This document shows, one piece after another, positions 8,948-18,613 of a DNA stretch of 64,000 nt. Position numbers and translations under genes: made by a program. Source of the stretch: JANSWP01 sp041941305 (lineage in GTDB: Bacteria; Bacteroidota; Bacteroidia; Chitinophagales; Saprospiraceae); assembly GCA_041941305.1 (NCBI GenBank), contig JBGTQJ010000009.1:62001-126000 (forward strand), read 5' to 3'. A model generated the notes under the pieces. That model searched no databases. It had not been told where the DNA came from and saw only the letters and a program-made list of their open reading frames with translations. Each line of letters opens with the position of its first letter. Positions within the stretch are counted from its first letter, which is position 1.

Positions 8948-9640
8948 TTAATCCAATATCAAATCCCAACCCCAACCCTTGGGAATCCAGGAACCAACAG
9001 AAACAGAACGAACAATTCCAAAATCATTGTGATAGAAGAAAAATATTCCAGCTCCATCAAAAGCCATTGGACCGTAATCATGAAAAACATTGAGTTTAGG
9101 AAAACTGAAACCGAATTGTTCGTAATTTTCAATTGTTCCATAACACGGAGCAGTATTGCAGGAGGAGTCAAATACCACTTCCCAACCATTCATATCACCA
9201 ATTTTTCCATCAACAATGGTCATAGGTAGCTCAAATAGATGACTGTATTGTTGAAGTAACATTGAAGAATTCAAAGTATAGTTGGGATCAACTGGCCATT
9301 CGGGAAACCTAAAAACAACCTTATCGGCTTGTAAAGAGATTTCATAATTCCAGGAGGAATCAGGGTTTTCAGCAAAATGCTCTTCTATTAGGAAAAAACC
9401 TCCATTCACTCCAATGACCTTAACAACCAATGTATCATCCGTATAATCAAAGGATGGGTTATCTTCAATTCTACTCTCTCCAACAAAATTTAAATATTTG
9501 CTTTGTTGACCAAGCTCTAGTTCATTAAAATTTAAACAATTGGTGCAATTGATTTCAGAAGGTGGAACAACAACCTCTTCTTTGTTACAATTGTAGAGAA
9601 GGAAAAGAGAAAAAAATAAGAAAAGAATATTCGATTTCAT
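8948..9640 (-). CDS. Uncharacterised lipoprotein
   Basis: The 230-residue product has a hydrophobic signal with a lipobox at Cys18 (LLYNC) and then a Cys-x-x-Cys pair (NCTNC). The remainder is beta-rich with many aromatics and no recognised domain. It is probably a small surface or periplasmic lipoprotein. The gene's 3' end abuts the palindromic element ending at 8945, and the next co-oriented gene starts 800 bp upstream, so it looks like a single unit. Confidence 0.72.
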   Translation of the reverse strand: MKSNILFLFFSLFLLYNCNKEEVVVPPSEINCTNCLNFNELELGQQSKYLNFVGESRIEDNPSFDYTDDTLVVKVIGVNGGFFLIEEHFAENPDSSWNYEISLQADKVVFRFPEWPVDPNYTLNSSMLLQQYSHLFELPMTIVDGKIGDMNGWEVVFDSSCNTAPCYGTIENYEQFGFSFPKLNVFHDYGPMAFDGAGIFFFYHNDFGIVRSVSVGSWIPKGWGWDLILD

Positions 9641-9714
9641 AACTAAATATCTGTTGTTGAATACAAGTTTTTACAAAAAAAATAGGGTTAGAAACAACAA
9701 CCTCCTATTTCATT

Positions 9715-10479
9715 TCAAAATAACCAGCCAATTCCAAACATCAGGCTTCTGTATATCACTTTATCTTCAATTCTTGTTGAACCCCATTCAGTCTCTCTTT
9801 TCAGAAATTGTTGCTTAAATCCTAAGGCTAACCCAAAATTGGAGTCGCGCCTTCCTCCAAACTGGATTCCAATAGAAGGGTGGAACATAAATCCAGCTTT
9901 AGTTTGTTCATCAGAGTTATATTCGCTTTCTTTTTTTGCGGCAATGGTATAACCTGTTTGTAGTTTATAGGTCAAGGCTATGTTTTTTACAGGAATGGCC
10001 CCTCTGGATTCCATATAAAGGGGTAAAAAAACATCTGTTTCCCAATATCTTTCATACAAGTCCAATCCTATTCCACCTCCCAAGCTGACTTTATTAGAGA
10101 ATAAATGACCTACAGAAAGATGGAGACCTAAGCCATCTCTTAAATAGTCAATGCCATCAAAATTGTTATCTGCTCCATTCCCAAAGAGGAACTGAATCTG
10201 GAAGGAGGCATAACTCCCTTTTATTGGGTGTGTTTTTCCATTTGATACTAGTAGATCCCTTTGCTTTTTTTCTCTGATGACTTTTATCTCCTCGCAGGGA
10301 ATGGCTACTTCAACTCCAGACTTCAATCGAATTTGGCAAGGCTCATTTTCCCCTGAATACAATTGCTTCCCGATAAGCACACTCCCATCTTTTAAATAAA
10401 TCAAATCCTGGGTTTGATCAGTTTGAGCCTTTAATGAAATGATTGAAAAACAGAAGAAAACAATAGCAAAATACTTCAT
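9715..10479 (-). CDS. Outer-membrane beta-barrel protein (hypothetical)
   Basis: From the ATG at 10479 the product is 254 residues with a clean signal peptide (MKYFAIVFFCFSIISLKAQ). Next comes a short beta domain with the pattern DLIYLKDGSVLIGK, seen near the N-terminus of many Bacteroidota exported proteins. Alternating hydrophobic strands follow, ending in a terminal Phe (FGIGWLF), as expected for a BamA-inserted barrel. A longer frame from 10530 overlaps the upstream stop (TAATG), so coupled translation with a longer N-terminus remains possible. It follows the LVIVD lipoprotein gene and is probably in its operon. Confidence 0.72.
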   Translation of the reverse strand: MKYFAIVFFCFSIISLKAQTDQTQDLIYLKDGSVLIGKQLYSGENEPCQIRLKSGVEVAIPCEEIKVIREKKQRDLLVSNGKTHPIKGSYASFQIQFLFGNGADNNFDGIDYLRDGLGLHLSVGHLFSNKVSLGGGIGLDLYERYWETDVFLPLYMESRGAIPVKNIALTYKLQTGYTIAAKKESEYNSDEQTKAGFMFHPSIGIQFGGRRDSNFGLALGFKQQFLKRETEWGSTRIEDKVIYRSLMFGIGWLF

Positions 10480-10529
10480 GAGAAAAAATATTTTGAATTT
10501 TGAGCGCAACATCCAATCGAAGGGCATCA

Positions 10530-11828
10530 TTATTTAGAAACCAAAATACTACTTAATAATCTCAAGTTGTTGGGATCATCAAAATTGTATTGGAAAAATC
10601 CATCTTCCCCTATAACCAAAAGCACATTTTCGGAACCTGGAACGGCAATCACATCATAGGCAAAAATTCCATTGAGATGATCAGTTAATCTTTGATCAAA
10701 GGTGTTTGGTTCTGATATATCAAAAGCTTTTAAACCAAATCTCCCCTCACAAACAAAAAGATTATTGTCTTTAATTGAAAGCCCATGAGGATTATCCATT
10801 GGAAAAGATCCTTCTAATTGAGGATTCGTTATTTCAGTGATGTCTATCAAATCCAGTTGATTGTTAAAGCCTTCACATTGGGTGCCATCCCTAAGTGTTA
10901 CATAGGCATAATTATCTTTGACAAATACCGGATCACAAGCTCGGGCATGCTGAAACTCAGATAACAAAGAAGGGGCTTCGGGATTAGCGTTGTCATAAAT
11001 AAACATACCTGTATTGGAACCTATGAATAGCATATCCTGATAAGGAAAAATAGTTTCAATTCCCCATCCCAGATTTACAGTATTGGTAAGTTCTGGGCTA
11101 ACAGGATTGGACAAGGAAAAAATGTCCATTTCTGTGTTGTCAACCGTGTACAAATAGTCCCCGACTATCGAAAATCTAGCCATGGATCCTCCAATTCCTG
11201 TTCCTCCTCCAATAGTGCTTGATTCGGCAACATCAGCCATGGTGGTTGTAAAATCAATATTGGCAGCACAGGAAGGGCAACCAAACCAAAATGACCCAAA
11301 TTGCCATAAACTTCCCTGTTCTTGACAAGACATAGATTCTGTAACTTCTTCTTCATCATAATAAACGAGAATTTGGTTATTGTCCAAATCTTCCCAGATT
11401 GGAGGAAATACACTTTCTTCCCTTCCTATTAGTTGTGCATTTTGAATATCAGAAACATCAATTGCAAATAAATCTATGTAACTATTGGCGTATAGAATGC
11501 CATCTTTGATTGCAATATCTTCATTGCCTGGGATACTAATAAATCCAATATTTTGTGGATTTGATGGATTGGAATTATCGATGACATGAACGCCTTCTCG
11601 CAGTTCATTGATGAATAAATAATTATTCAGAAAATAAATTTTTCCAGGTTGTTCTAAATCCCGGGGTGCTTCATTGACTATTGTTCCCTCTCGTATTTCT
11701 TCAACCGTTTTATAAATTGGAGTGACTTTGATGTAATTGACTGTGCGTTCGCAACTGTCTTTTATGCAGCCACTTGTGGTCAGACAAATTAAAATAATGG
11801 ATGTGATTAATAGAGATACATTTTTCAT
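10530..11828 (-). CDS. LVIVD-repeat lipoprotein
   Basis: From ATG 11828 the product is 432 residues with a lipobox at Cys21 (LTTSGC). The body consists of repeated units such as GVHVIDNSNPSNPQNIGFI, DIAIKDGILYANSYIDLFAID and GLSIKDNNLFVCEGRFGLKA. This is the LVIVD pattern, thought to form a beta-propeller. An FGCPSC pair in the middle could form a disulfide. LVIVD proteins are common, poorly understood Bacteroidota surface lipoproteins. The beta-barrel gene downstream overlaps it by 1 bp, implying co-expression. Confidence 0.85.
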   Translation of the reverse strand: MKNVSLLITSIILICLTTSGCIKDSCERTVNYIKVTPIYKTVEEIREGTIVNEAPRDLEQPGKIYFLNNYLFINELREGVHVIDNSNPSNPQNIGFISIPGNEDIAIKDGILYANSYIDLFAIDVSDIQNAQLIGREESVFPPIWEDLDNNQILVYYDEEEVTESMSCQEQGSLWQFGSFWFGCPSCAANIDFTTTMADVAESSTIGGGTGIGGSMARFSIVGDYLYTVDNTEMDIFSLSNPVSPELTNTVNLGWGIETIFPYQDMLFIGSNTGMFIYDNANPEAPSLLSEFQHARACDPVFVKDNYAYVTLRDGTQCEGFNNQLDLIDITEITNPQLEGSFPMDNPHGLSIKDNNLFVCEGRFGLKAFDISEPNTFDQRLTDHLNGIFAYDVIAVPGSENVLLVIGEDGFFQYNFDDPNNLRLLSSILVSK

Positions 11829-11910
11829 GATAAGATGTTTTTGTGATAAAACTAATAAAAAAACAGTCAATCATGTAGACAGAGCCGATACCTAAAATAG
11901 TTGGGTGAAT

Positions 11911-13716
11911 TCAAAAAGATCCATTTTGACTACCCTCGCTAAATTCCTCGGCTCGCTGTTTTTCAAACAATTCAAAATAATAACCTTTCTGTTTTATTAA
12001 TTGCTCATGGGTGCCTTCTTCGATTATCTTGCCTTCGTCCAGGACAATAATTTTATCAAAACTCAAAAGGGAATAAATTCTGTGAGTAATAATAATGGCT
12101 GTTTTATCTGATATTTCTTTGTCCAAATAGCCCAAAATTTGCTTCTCCGTATTGGTATCTACCGCTGAAAGGCAATCATCCAAAATGACAATATTTGGTT
12201 GTTTGATAAATGCTCTGGCAATAGAGACACGTTGTTTTTGACCTCCGGATAGCGTAACTCCACGTTCTCCAACCATGGTTTCAAAACCTTCTGGTAATTC
12301 CTTTATTTCCTTGTGAATTGCAGCGTATTTCGTGTATTGTTCTATTTCTTCACGAGGAGCACCGGCTTTTCCAAATGCCACATTATTGGCAATGGTATCT
12401 GAGAAAAGGAATACATCCTGAGGGACGTATCCAATTTGTTGTCTGTAACTGTTTAACTCTAGTTTTTCTATATTTTTATCATCTATTAATATAGTGCCTT
12501 CACTAACATCGTACATTCTCGTTAGTAAATCAGCAATAGTTGTTTTCCCTGATCCTGTTCGCCCAATGATTGCCATTTTTTCCCCTTTTTCCAATTTAAA
12601 AGTAACATTGGACAAGGCTTTTATTCCTGAATCCGGATAAACAAAGGATACCTTGTCAAATTGTATCTTTCCTTCAATCAACTCTGATTCTGAAGTGACA
12701 CTTACAATTTCTGGCGTGGTATCTAAAAACTCATTGATTCTTTTCTGGGAGGCTGCTGCTTGTTGAATAATAGAAGTAATCCATCCCAAAGCTGTCACTG
12801 GCCAAGTCAACATATTCACATAAATTACAAATTCGGCGATGTTCCCTGCTGTAATGGTTCCCTTGACGACTTGCAATCCTCCTATAAAAACAGTCAAAAC
12901 TGTACTTATACCAATAAGAAACAACATGGTTGGATGAAAAAGGGCATTCACCTTGGCCAAACCCATCGATTTGTCTTTGTATACTTCGCTTTGACCTCTG
13001 AAAAACCTAGCCATTGGGGATTCCTGCACATAAGATTTGACTACTCTGATTCCACTAAATACTTCCTGAGCTGTACTGTTTAAATCAGCTAGTTGGGCTT
13101 GAATAACTTCACTTTTTTTGTTTATCAAGTTACTTACGTAATAAATAGAGAAAGCCAAAATAGGCATAGGTGCTAAACAGTACAAGGTTAATTCCACATT
13201 TACACTCAACATTGAATAGATGACCAAAACGACTAATGTGGATAAATTGATTCCATACAAAATTGCTGGCCCCAGGTACATCCTTACCTTGTTGACATCT
13301 TCGGTTATTCGGGACATCAAATCTCCAGTATTGTTTCTCTTAAAGAAAGCGAGGCTCAAATTTTCGTAGTGGTTGAAAATCTCCTTACGCATGTCGTATT
13401 CTATAAGTCGGGACATTACAATAATTGTCTGACGCATGAAATACATAAAGACACCCATGATTAGAGCAAGCAGCAGAACTGTGCCTCCAAACAACAATAA
13501 GATCTTCCCCAAAATGGAAAATATTTCTGCCTGATTTTGAGTTCCCTCAAACATATTGTACAAGGCAATATTTTCAATTACCAAATCTAGGGCTTCACGA
13601 ACCATTTGGGGTTGAAGCACTCTAAATAGATTGGAGGCAGTCACAAAGACAATGCCCCAAAAGAAAAGCCAACGATATTTGATAAAGTATTTATTGAGGA
13701 CGGCAAGATGTTTCAA
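11911..13716 (-). CDS. ABC exporter half-transporter (MsbA/BmrA type)
   Basis: The 601-residue protein has a six-helix exporter membrane domain (about 1-330) fused to an ATPase. The ATPase has Walker A GRTGSGKTT near 385, the signature LSGGQKQR near 490 and Walker B IVILDDCLSAVD near 508. The residue after the Walker B Asp is Asp, not the usual catalytic Glu, as in the degenerate site of heterodimeric exporters; the signature loop is intact. No second ABC half is encoded next to it. The start appears to be TTG at 13716: an in-frame stop lies just upstream and the next Met is about 37 codons in. Substrate unknown. Confidence 0.93.
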   Translation of the reverse strand: MKHLAVLNKYFIKYRWLFFWGIVFVTASNLFRVLQPQMVREALDLVIENIALYNMFEGTQNQAEIFSILGKILLLFGGTVLLLALIMGVFMYFMRQTIIVMSRLIEYDMRKEIFNHYENLSLAFFKRNNTGDLMSRITEDVNKVRMYLGPAILYGINLSTLVVLVIYSMLSVNVELTLYCLAPMPILAFSIYYVSNLINKKSEVIQAQLADLNSTAQEVFSGIRVVKSYVQESPMARFFRGQSEVYKDKSMGLAKVNALFHPTMLFLIGISTVLTVFIGGLQVVKGTITAGNIAEFVIYVNMLTWPVTALGWITSIIQQAAASQKRINEFLDTTPEIVSVTSESELIEGKIQFDKVSFVYPDSGIKALSNVTFKLEKGEKMAIIGRTGSGKTTIADLLTRMYDVSEGTILIDDKNIEKLELNSYRQQIGYVPQDVFLFSDTIANNVAFGKAGAPREEIEQYTKYAAIHKEIKELPEGFETMVGERGVTLSGGQKQRVSIARAFIKQPNIVILDDCLSAVDTNTEKQILGYLDKEISDKTAIIITHRIYSLLSFDKIIVLDEGKIIEEGTHEQLIKQKGYYFELFEKQRAEEFSEGSQNGSF

Positions 13717-13868
13717 TTGAAATCAGATTTTTTCGAGAATGGTGATTTTAAAAGAATAAAACCGCCCCAATTCGATTTTGTTTCGGCGCACAAAAATAGA
13801 TAACTTCGCCCAAAGTATTGACATTCTCAATTTAACCGGAATTTAGAATATTAAAAACCAAATGTTTT

Positions 13869-14462
13869 ATGTGTTTGAAAACAGTTTTAATGCTCTCAAT
13901 TATTACCATTGCTCAATTTGTATTTTCCCAAACTACCATCGAATGGGAAGCTTCCCGAATCATATCACCAGAAGACTTTCAAGGGACACCTCCCCAAATG
14001 GTTGAAGACAATATGCAATCCTACAGCTTTGATTTGCACATGGATTTGAGTTATCAGATGGCCAACTTGCAATTTGCTTTCACCAAAAACTTCAATAGCT
14101 ACATAACTGCTTATTATACACCTGAAAATTCATGGATGGAAAGTGGTGAAAGCACTCGATACCTACTTGCTTGTGCAAATATTCAATTTGATTTAGCTGA
14201 ATTGCATGCAAGGAAATTTAGAAAACGTATTTTTGAAAATAAAAAAGCAGCCTCAAACCAAAATTTTTTCAATACCCATTACAACCAGGTTTCCAACGAA
14301 ATGAACGACCGCCAATCCCAGTTTATGAGTGAAATGAATGCAGCAGGATATGATTGGAATGCTGTGTATCTCAAATGGGATCAAACAATAAATGAAGAAA
14401 TCAACCTTCTTTCAGAATTTTGCAGATCTTGCAAACCAATTAAGAAAAGAAGAAAAAAATAG
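13869..14462 (+). CDS. Secreted DUF922-like protein lacking the metal motif
   Basis: The 197-residue product has a signal peptide (about 1-20). The pattern is EWEASRIISPEDFQG...FAFTKNFNSYIT...SWM...YLLACANIQFDLAELHARKFRK. It follows the layout of DUF922 putative Zn-proteases, where the core reads LLxHEQxHFDxxELxAR. Here H-E-x-x-H is replaced by C102-A103-N104-I105-Q106, while F107-D108, E111 and the following AR are kept. The protein is therefore probably not an active protease and may be a binding or structural relative. It ends in a basic tail (KPIKKRRKK). Assignment rests on motif reading only. Confidence 0.7.
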   Translation: MCLKTVLMLSIITIAQFVFSQTTIEWEASRIISPEDFQGTPPQMVEDNMQSYSFDLHMDLSYQMANLQFAFTKNFNSYITAYYTPENSWMESGESTRYLLACANIQFDLAELHARKFRKRIFENKKAASNQNFFNTHYNQVSNEMNDRQSQFMSEMNAAGYDWNAVYLKWDQTINEEINLLSEFCRSCKPIKKRRKK

Positions 14463-14476
14463 CGTTTTGATATAAA

Positions 14477-14697
14477 TGAAAATTCAGCTTGCCCCTTTGG
14501 GGCAGGGGTGATTGGTTCTAGTTTTAAATGTAAAAGTCAAAATGATAAAGTTAAAATGTAAAAGTGTGTCATTATACTAAATGCCTAAGAATCAAATACT
14601 TAAAGTATATTTTACTTTTGACTTTTACATTTATCATTTATCATTTTGACTTCGTTTCGTAGAACCAATCAACCCTGCCTTTGGGGGGATGACTCAT
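14477..14697. repeat. MITE-like palindromic element, copy B
   Basis: About 220 bp with terminal arms at 14501-14520 and 14660-14679 (19/20 complementary). Its left 44 bp are identical to copy A (8741-8945). The core differs from copy A and reads AAAAGTCAAAATGATAAA-like on one side with its imperfect complement on the other. That core matches the interior of the element at 19836-20028, which has different outer arms. Confidence 0.7.
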
Positions 14698-14838
14698 ATT
14701 TAATTAACAAAGAGCTTTAGTTATTGAATATTGTAAGATAAAATGGAATTGAATTTTAAAATTGTAAGAAAAATCCACCACATAGGTTCTTGCAAACCAT
14801 CAAGAACAAGTTCATTCCAAAAAAATAAAACCTAACGA

Positions 14839-15843
14839 ATGGATCGAATTATTACTTTAGACGAGTTTATTATTCGTCGTCAAAAAGATTACCCGCTTGC
14901 TTCTGGAGAGTTAACAGGGTTGTTGCGGGACATTGGTGTTGCCGCCAAAATTGTCAATCGGGAAGTCAATAAAGCAGGTCTTGTCAATATTTTAGGCGTC
15001 GCTGGTGCAGAAAATTCTACTGGCGATATGGTCCAAAAATTGGATTTGTATGCCAATGAAAAATTGATTGAATGTCTTAGAAATAGTGGAGAATGTTGTG
15101 GGATTGCTTCTGAGGAAGACGAAGATTTTGTGCCCATCCCACCTGTAGATGGAAAAGCTTCCAAATATGTTGTTGTTTTTGATCCCCTGGATGGCTCGTC
15201 CAATATTGATGTAAATGTTTCAGTTGGTACCATATTCGGAATTTATAGAAGACTAAGTGATGAAAATGGACCTTGTGAAAAAGAGGACTTCCTGCAAAAA
15301 GGGATTGATTTAGTTGCTGCTGGATATGTGTTGTATGGGACATCTACTTTACTGGTTTATTCAACTGGACGTGGGGTCAATGGTTTCACACTGGATCCTT
15401 CTATCGGAGAGTTTTGCCTGTCTCACCAAAACATTCGCATTCCAAATCGAGGAAATTATTATTCTGTTAATCAAGGCTATTATTTAAAGTTTGATGTGGA
15501 GATGCGTCGATATATTGACCATTGCTCTGATTTGAACTTGCGCTTGAGATACATAGGATCTATGGTTTCTGATGTTCACCGTATGTTGTTTCAGGGCGGG
15601 ATTTTTCTATATCCCAATACCAGAAAATATCCACATGGTAAATTGAGATTGTTGTATGAATGTAATCCACTATCTTATATTGTCGAGCAAGCGGGAGGAA
15701 AGGCAATCAATACCCAATTAGAAAGGATATTGGAAATACCGCCTATTGATTTACATCAGCGGGCTACTATTGCAATAGGTTCTCCCGATATGGTTGAAGA
15801 AATGAAGGAATTTGTAGAGAGATACCAAGCTGTTCCAATATAA
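14839..15843 (+). CDS. fbp: Class I fructose-1,6-bisphosphatase
   Basis: The 334-residue protein hydrolyses fructose-1,6-bisphosphate to fructose-6-phosphate in gluconeogenesis, in the cytoplasm. Motifs are in family order: NSTGDMVQKLD (metal/active loop), ASEEDEDF, VVFDPLDGSSNID (metal and catalytic site) and LLYECNPLSYIVEQAGG near the end. Length is normal for class I. A small GTTCTTG/CAAGAAC hairpin lies at 14786-14807, about 30 bp before the ATG. The gene seems monocistronic, between palindrome copy B and a BNR gene. Confidence 0.97.
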   Translation: MDRIITLDEFIIRRQKDYPLASGELTGLLRDIGVAAKIVNREVNKAGLVNILGVAGAENSTGDMVQKLDLYANEKLIECLRNSGECCGIASEEDEDFVPIPPVDGKASKYVVVFDPLDGSSNIDVNVSVGTIFGIYRRLSDENGPCEKEDFLQKGIDLVAAGYVLYGTSTLLVYSTGRGVNGFTLDPSIGEFCLSHQNIRIPNRGNYYSVNQGYYLKFDVEMRRYIDHCSDLNLRLRYIGSMVSDVHRMLFQGGIFLYPNTRKYPHGKLRLLYECNPLSYIVEQAGGKAINTQLERILEIPPIDLHQRATIAIGSPDMVEEMKEFVERYQAVPI

Positions 15844-15989
15844 ATTCATCAATAAAGTGGAATAGAATACCTGTTGAACCCAAGTTGCTAGTTAGCGTTT
15901 TGTTGCTTCCCTTACCAAATAAGATTCTGAATCCTCATCGGAATCTATAATTTTGGTGTTTATCTAAACAAAACATAAAAATACCCAAT

Positions 15990-18608
15990 ATGAAATGCTC
16001 GTTTTATAGCGTAACTATTTGTAAAACAATTCTTTACATCGCTTTTTTGTTTTTTATTCAAATTACTTTTACCAATTGTACATCTCATCCAGCGAAAGAT
16101 GCCCAACAGAAAGTCTCTAAATTGGAAGAAAAGGGTTACCCAAACGATCAGTTTTTTCTGCAAAGGATGAATCCAGATGGAAGCTTTGATTTTAATGCCT
16201 ACGAAAAAGGTTTACATCAAATCAAGGGTAATTTGGAAGAAAGGGGGGATGAACCAGGCTTTGATTTGGAATGGACAACTCAAGGTCCAGCGAATATTGG
16301 TGCAAGAATCAACACAGTTGCTGTTCACCCGCAAAATGAGGATATCATGTATATAGGATTCTCTCATGGAGGTGCCTGGAAAACCACAGATGGAGGTGCT
16401 AATTGGATTCCCATTTTTGATGAACAAATCTTTCCTTCCATTGCAGATATCGAATTAGATCCAAACAATCCCGACATAGTATATATCGGAACGGGTGATC
16501 AAAACATTCCACATACTGCATTTATTGGAGATGGTATCTATAAAAGTGAAGATGCGGGGATGTCCTGGGAGCATTTGGGATTGACTGAAACAAGAATTAT
16601 TTCAAAAATAATAATTGACCCTACAGATACTGAGGTGATCTATGTTTCAACTATGGGTATTCCAATGTTGATGAATGAGCAGAGAGGGCTATATAAAACG
16701 ACAGATGGCGGCGAAAACTGGGAACAAGTTCTTTTTATAAGTGAGCAAGCAGGCGTAATTGATATGGTAATGGATCCTTTCGACAATCAAACTATTTATG
16801 CATCTGGATGGGATAGACACAGGACTAATAAAATTTCGATAGTGTCCGGACCAGCAGCACGAATTTTCAAAACCACAGATGGAGGTGAGAATTGGACAAT
16901 GTTGGAAGGTGGACTTCCAAATTTATCAGATGGTGGAAGGACTGGTCTTGCCATTTCTCAGCAAACTCCTGGTTTGGTTTATTCCATGTTTGTGGGCAAT
17001 GGTTCTGACCATGGTCATCAATTATATGGAATTTATCGATCAGAAGATGGAGGTAATAATTGGGAGCAAATTCCTGATGATGATTTGCCTGGAAACACAT
17101 TAGGAGGTTTTGGATGGTATTTTGGAAAAATAAGGGTTCATCCGGAAATTGATGATATGTTGTTTTTACTTGGGGTAGACTTATGGCAAGGCATTAATGG
17201 AACCTGGGAGCGCATGACTCCTCAATGGTGGTTTTATTCGGTTCATGCAGATAAACACGATTTGATATTTACCCATACCCAATCCATCCTTTTGGGAACA
17301 GATGGAGGCTTGTATAAAACACCAGATTTGGGGGAAACCTGGAGTGATTTGGAAAATATTCCAACCACTCAATTCTATAGAGTTGCCTATAATCCCCACA
17401 CACCAGATTTGTATTATGGTGGTGCCCAGGATAATGGAACAACAGGTGGAAATGCTGGAGGAATCACTGATTGGCCTCGAATTTTTGGAGGTGATGGATT
17501 TCAGGCGGTATTCCATCCTACCAAGCCCGACGTTTTTTATGTAGAAACGCAAAGAGGAAATATCTCAGTGACTGATGATGGGGGGAATGAATGGTTTGGT
17601 GCTGATGATGGTATAAATGGTGATGACGATCGAAATTGGGATATGCCGTACATGATGAGTCATCACAATTCCGACAGATTGATTGCAGGTACTGACCGGA
17701 TTTATATCAGTGAAGCTGGTACCATTCCAGAATTTTTCCCTTTCAGTGAAAATCTTACCGAATTTGATGATACCACCACTACCAGAAACCACAATATCAG
17801 TACGCTTCACGAATCGCCCATTGATGAGAATCTGGTTTACGCTGGTACTGCAGATGGAAAAGTATGGCGAACAGATGCTGTTTTTGATGCTGAATGGAAT
17901 GATATAAGTGCCGGATTGCCTGATCGATATGTTACGGAAATCAAGGCTTCTCCGACCAATGTTGATTGGGTTTACGTAACCCATTCAGGTTATAAGGACA
18001 ATGAATTTATTCCCAGGGTCCATGCTTCAAAGGATAGGGGAGAAACATGGGCAGATATTTCCGGAGATCTGCCTGACTTGGCCGTGAATGACATATATGT
18101 ACTGCCAGGTCACCAGGATTCTGTTCTTTTTATTGCCAACGATGGAGGTGTTTATGCTACCATTAATTCCGGACAAAATTGGCAGCGCCTGGGAACCAAT
18201 ATGCCTATCATTCCTGTGTATGACCTGGAGTGGAATGTGGAGCACAATGAAATATTCGCTGGTACTTTTGCCAGAAGCATTATGAGTTATCCACTGGACT
18301 CCCTGCTTTTTGGAATGCCTCCTGATACTTCTACTTCTGTTGATGATTTGTTCATTTCAAAGTTAGATCTAAAAATATTTCCCAACCCTGCTGCTGACTT
18401 TGTGATCATTGAAAATGAAAATATGGAAATGAATAATAATTCAGAATTAATTATCAGAGATGTAAAGGGCAGATTGATAGTTCAAAAGCAACTTTATAAT
18501 ACTTCAAAAATTGAAATAGCAATAAGTGATTGGATATCAGGGACTTATTATGTGGAAATGAGGACTGAGAATGTAGTTCAATCTGGAAAGTTTATCGTGC
18601 TTGAATAG
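15990..18608 (+). CDS. BNR/sortilin-like propeller protein, T9SS cargo
   Basis: The 872-residue product has an N-terminal hydrophobic signal ending near TFTNC, which could be a weak lipobox. BNR/Asp-box repeats (KTTDGGENW, KSEDAGMSW, YRSEDGGNNW and others) then run over residues ~90-770. A C-terminal T9SS type A sorting domain (~790-872) opens with KIFPNPAADF and ends with SGKFIVLE, so the protein is secreted or surface-attached by the PorSS/T9SS. It resembles the 1100-residue protein at 4390-7692 but has a different C-terminus. A TAATTTTG promoter-like box lies at 15948-15955. Ligand or substrate unknown. Confidence 0.88.
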   Translation: MKCSFYSVTICKTILYIAFLFFIQITFTNCTSHPAKDAQQKVSKLEEKGYPNDQFFLQRMNPDGSFDFNAYEKGLHQIKGNLEERGDEPGFDLEWTTQGPANIGARINTVAVHPQNEDIMYIGFSHGGAWKTTDGGANWIPIFDEQIFPSIADIELDPNNPDIVYIGTGDQNIPHTAFIGDGIYKSEDAGMSWEHLGLTETRIISKIIIDPTDTEVIYVSTMGIPMLMNEQRGLYKTTDGGENWEQVLFISEQAGVIDMVMDPFDNQTIYASGWDRHRTNKISIVSGPAARIFKTTDGGENWTMLEGGLPNLSDGGRTGLAISQQTPGLVYSMFVGNGSDHGHQLYGIYRSEDGGNNWEQIPDDDLPGNTLGGFGWYFGKIRVHPEIDDMLFLLGVDLWQGINGTWERMTPQWWFYSVHADKHDLIFTHTQSILLGTDGGLYKTPDLGETWSDLENIPTTQFYRVAYNPHTPDLYYGGAQDNGTTGGNAGGITDWPRIFGGDGFQAVFHPTKPDVFYVETQRGNISVTDDGGNEWFGADDGINGDDDRNWDMPYMMSHHNSDRLIAGTDRIYISEAGTIPEFFPFSENLTEFDDTTTTRNHNISTLHESPIDENLVYAGTADGKVWRTDAVFDAEWNDISAGLPDRYVTEIKASPTNVDWVYVTHSGYKDNEFIPRVHASKDRGETWADISGDLPDLAVNDIYVLPGHQDSVLFIANDGGVYATINSGQNWQRLGTNMPIIPVYDLEWNVEHNEIFAGTFARSIMSYPLDSLLFGMPPDTSTSVDDLFISKLDLKIFPNPAADFVIIENENMEMNNNSELIIRDVKGRLIVQKQLYNTSKIEIAISDWISGTYYVEMRTENVVQSGKFIVLE

Positions 18609-18613
18609 TGTTT

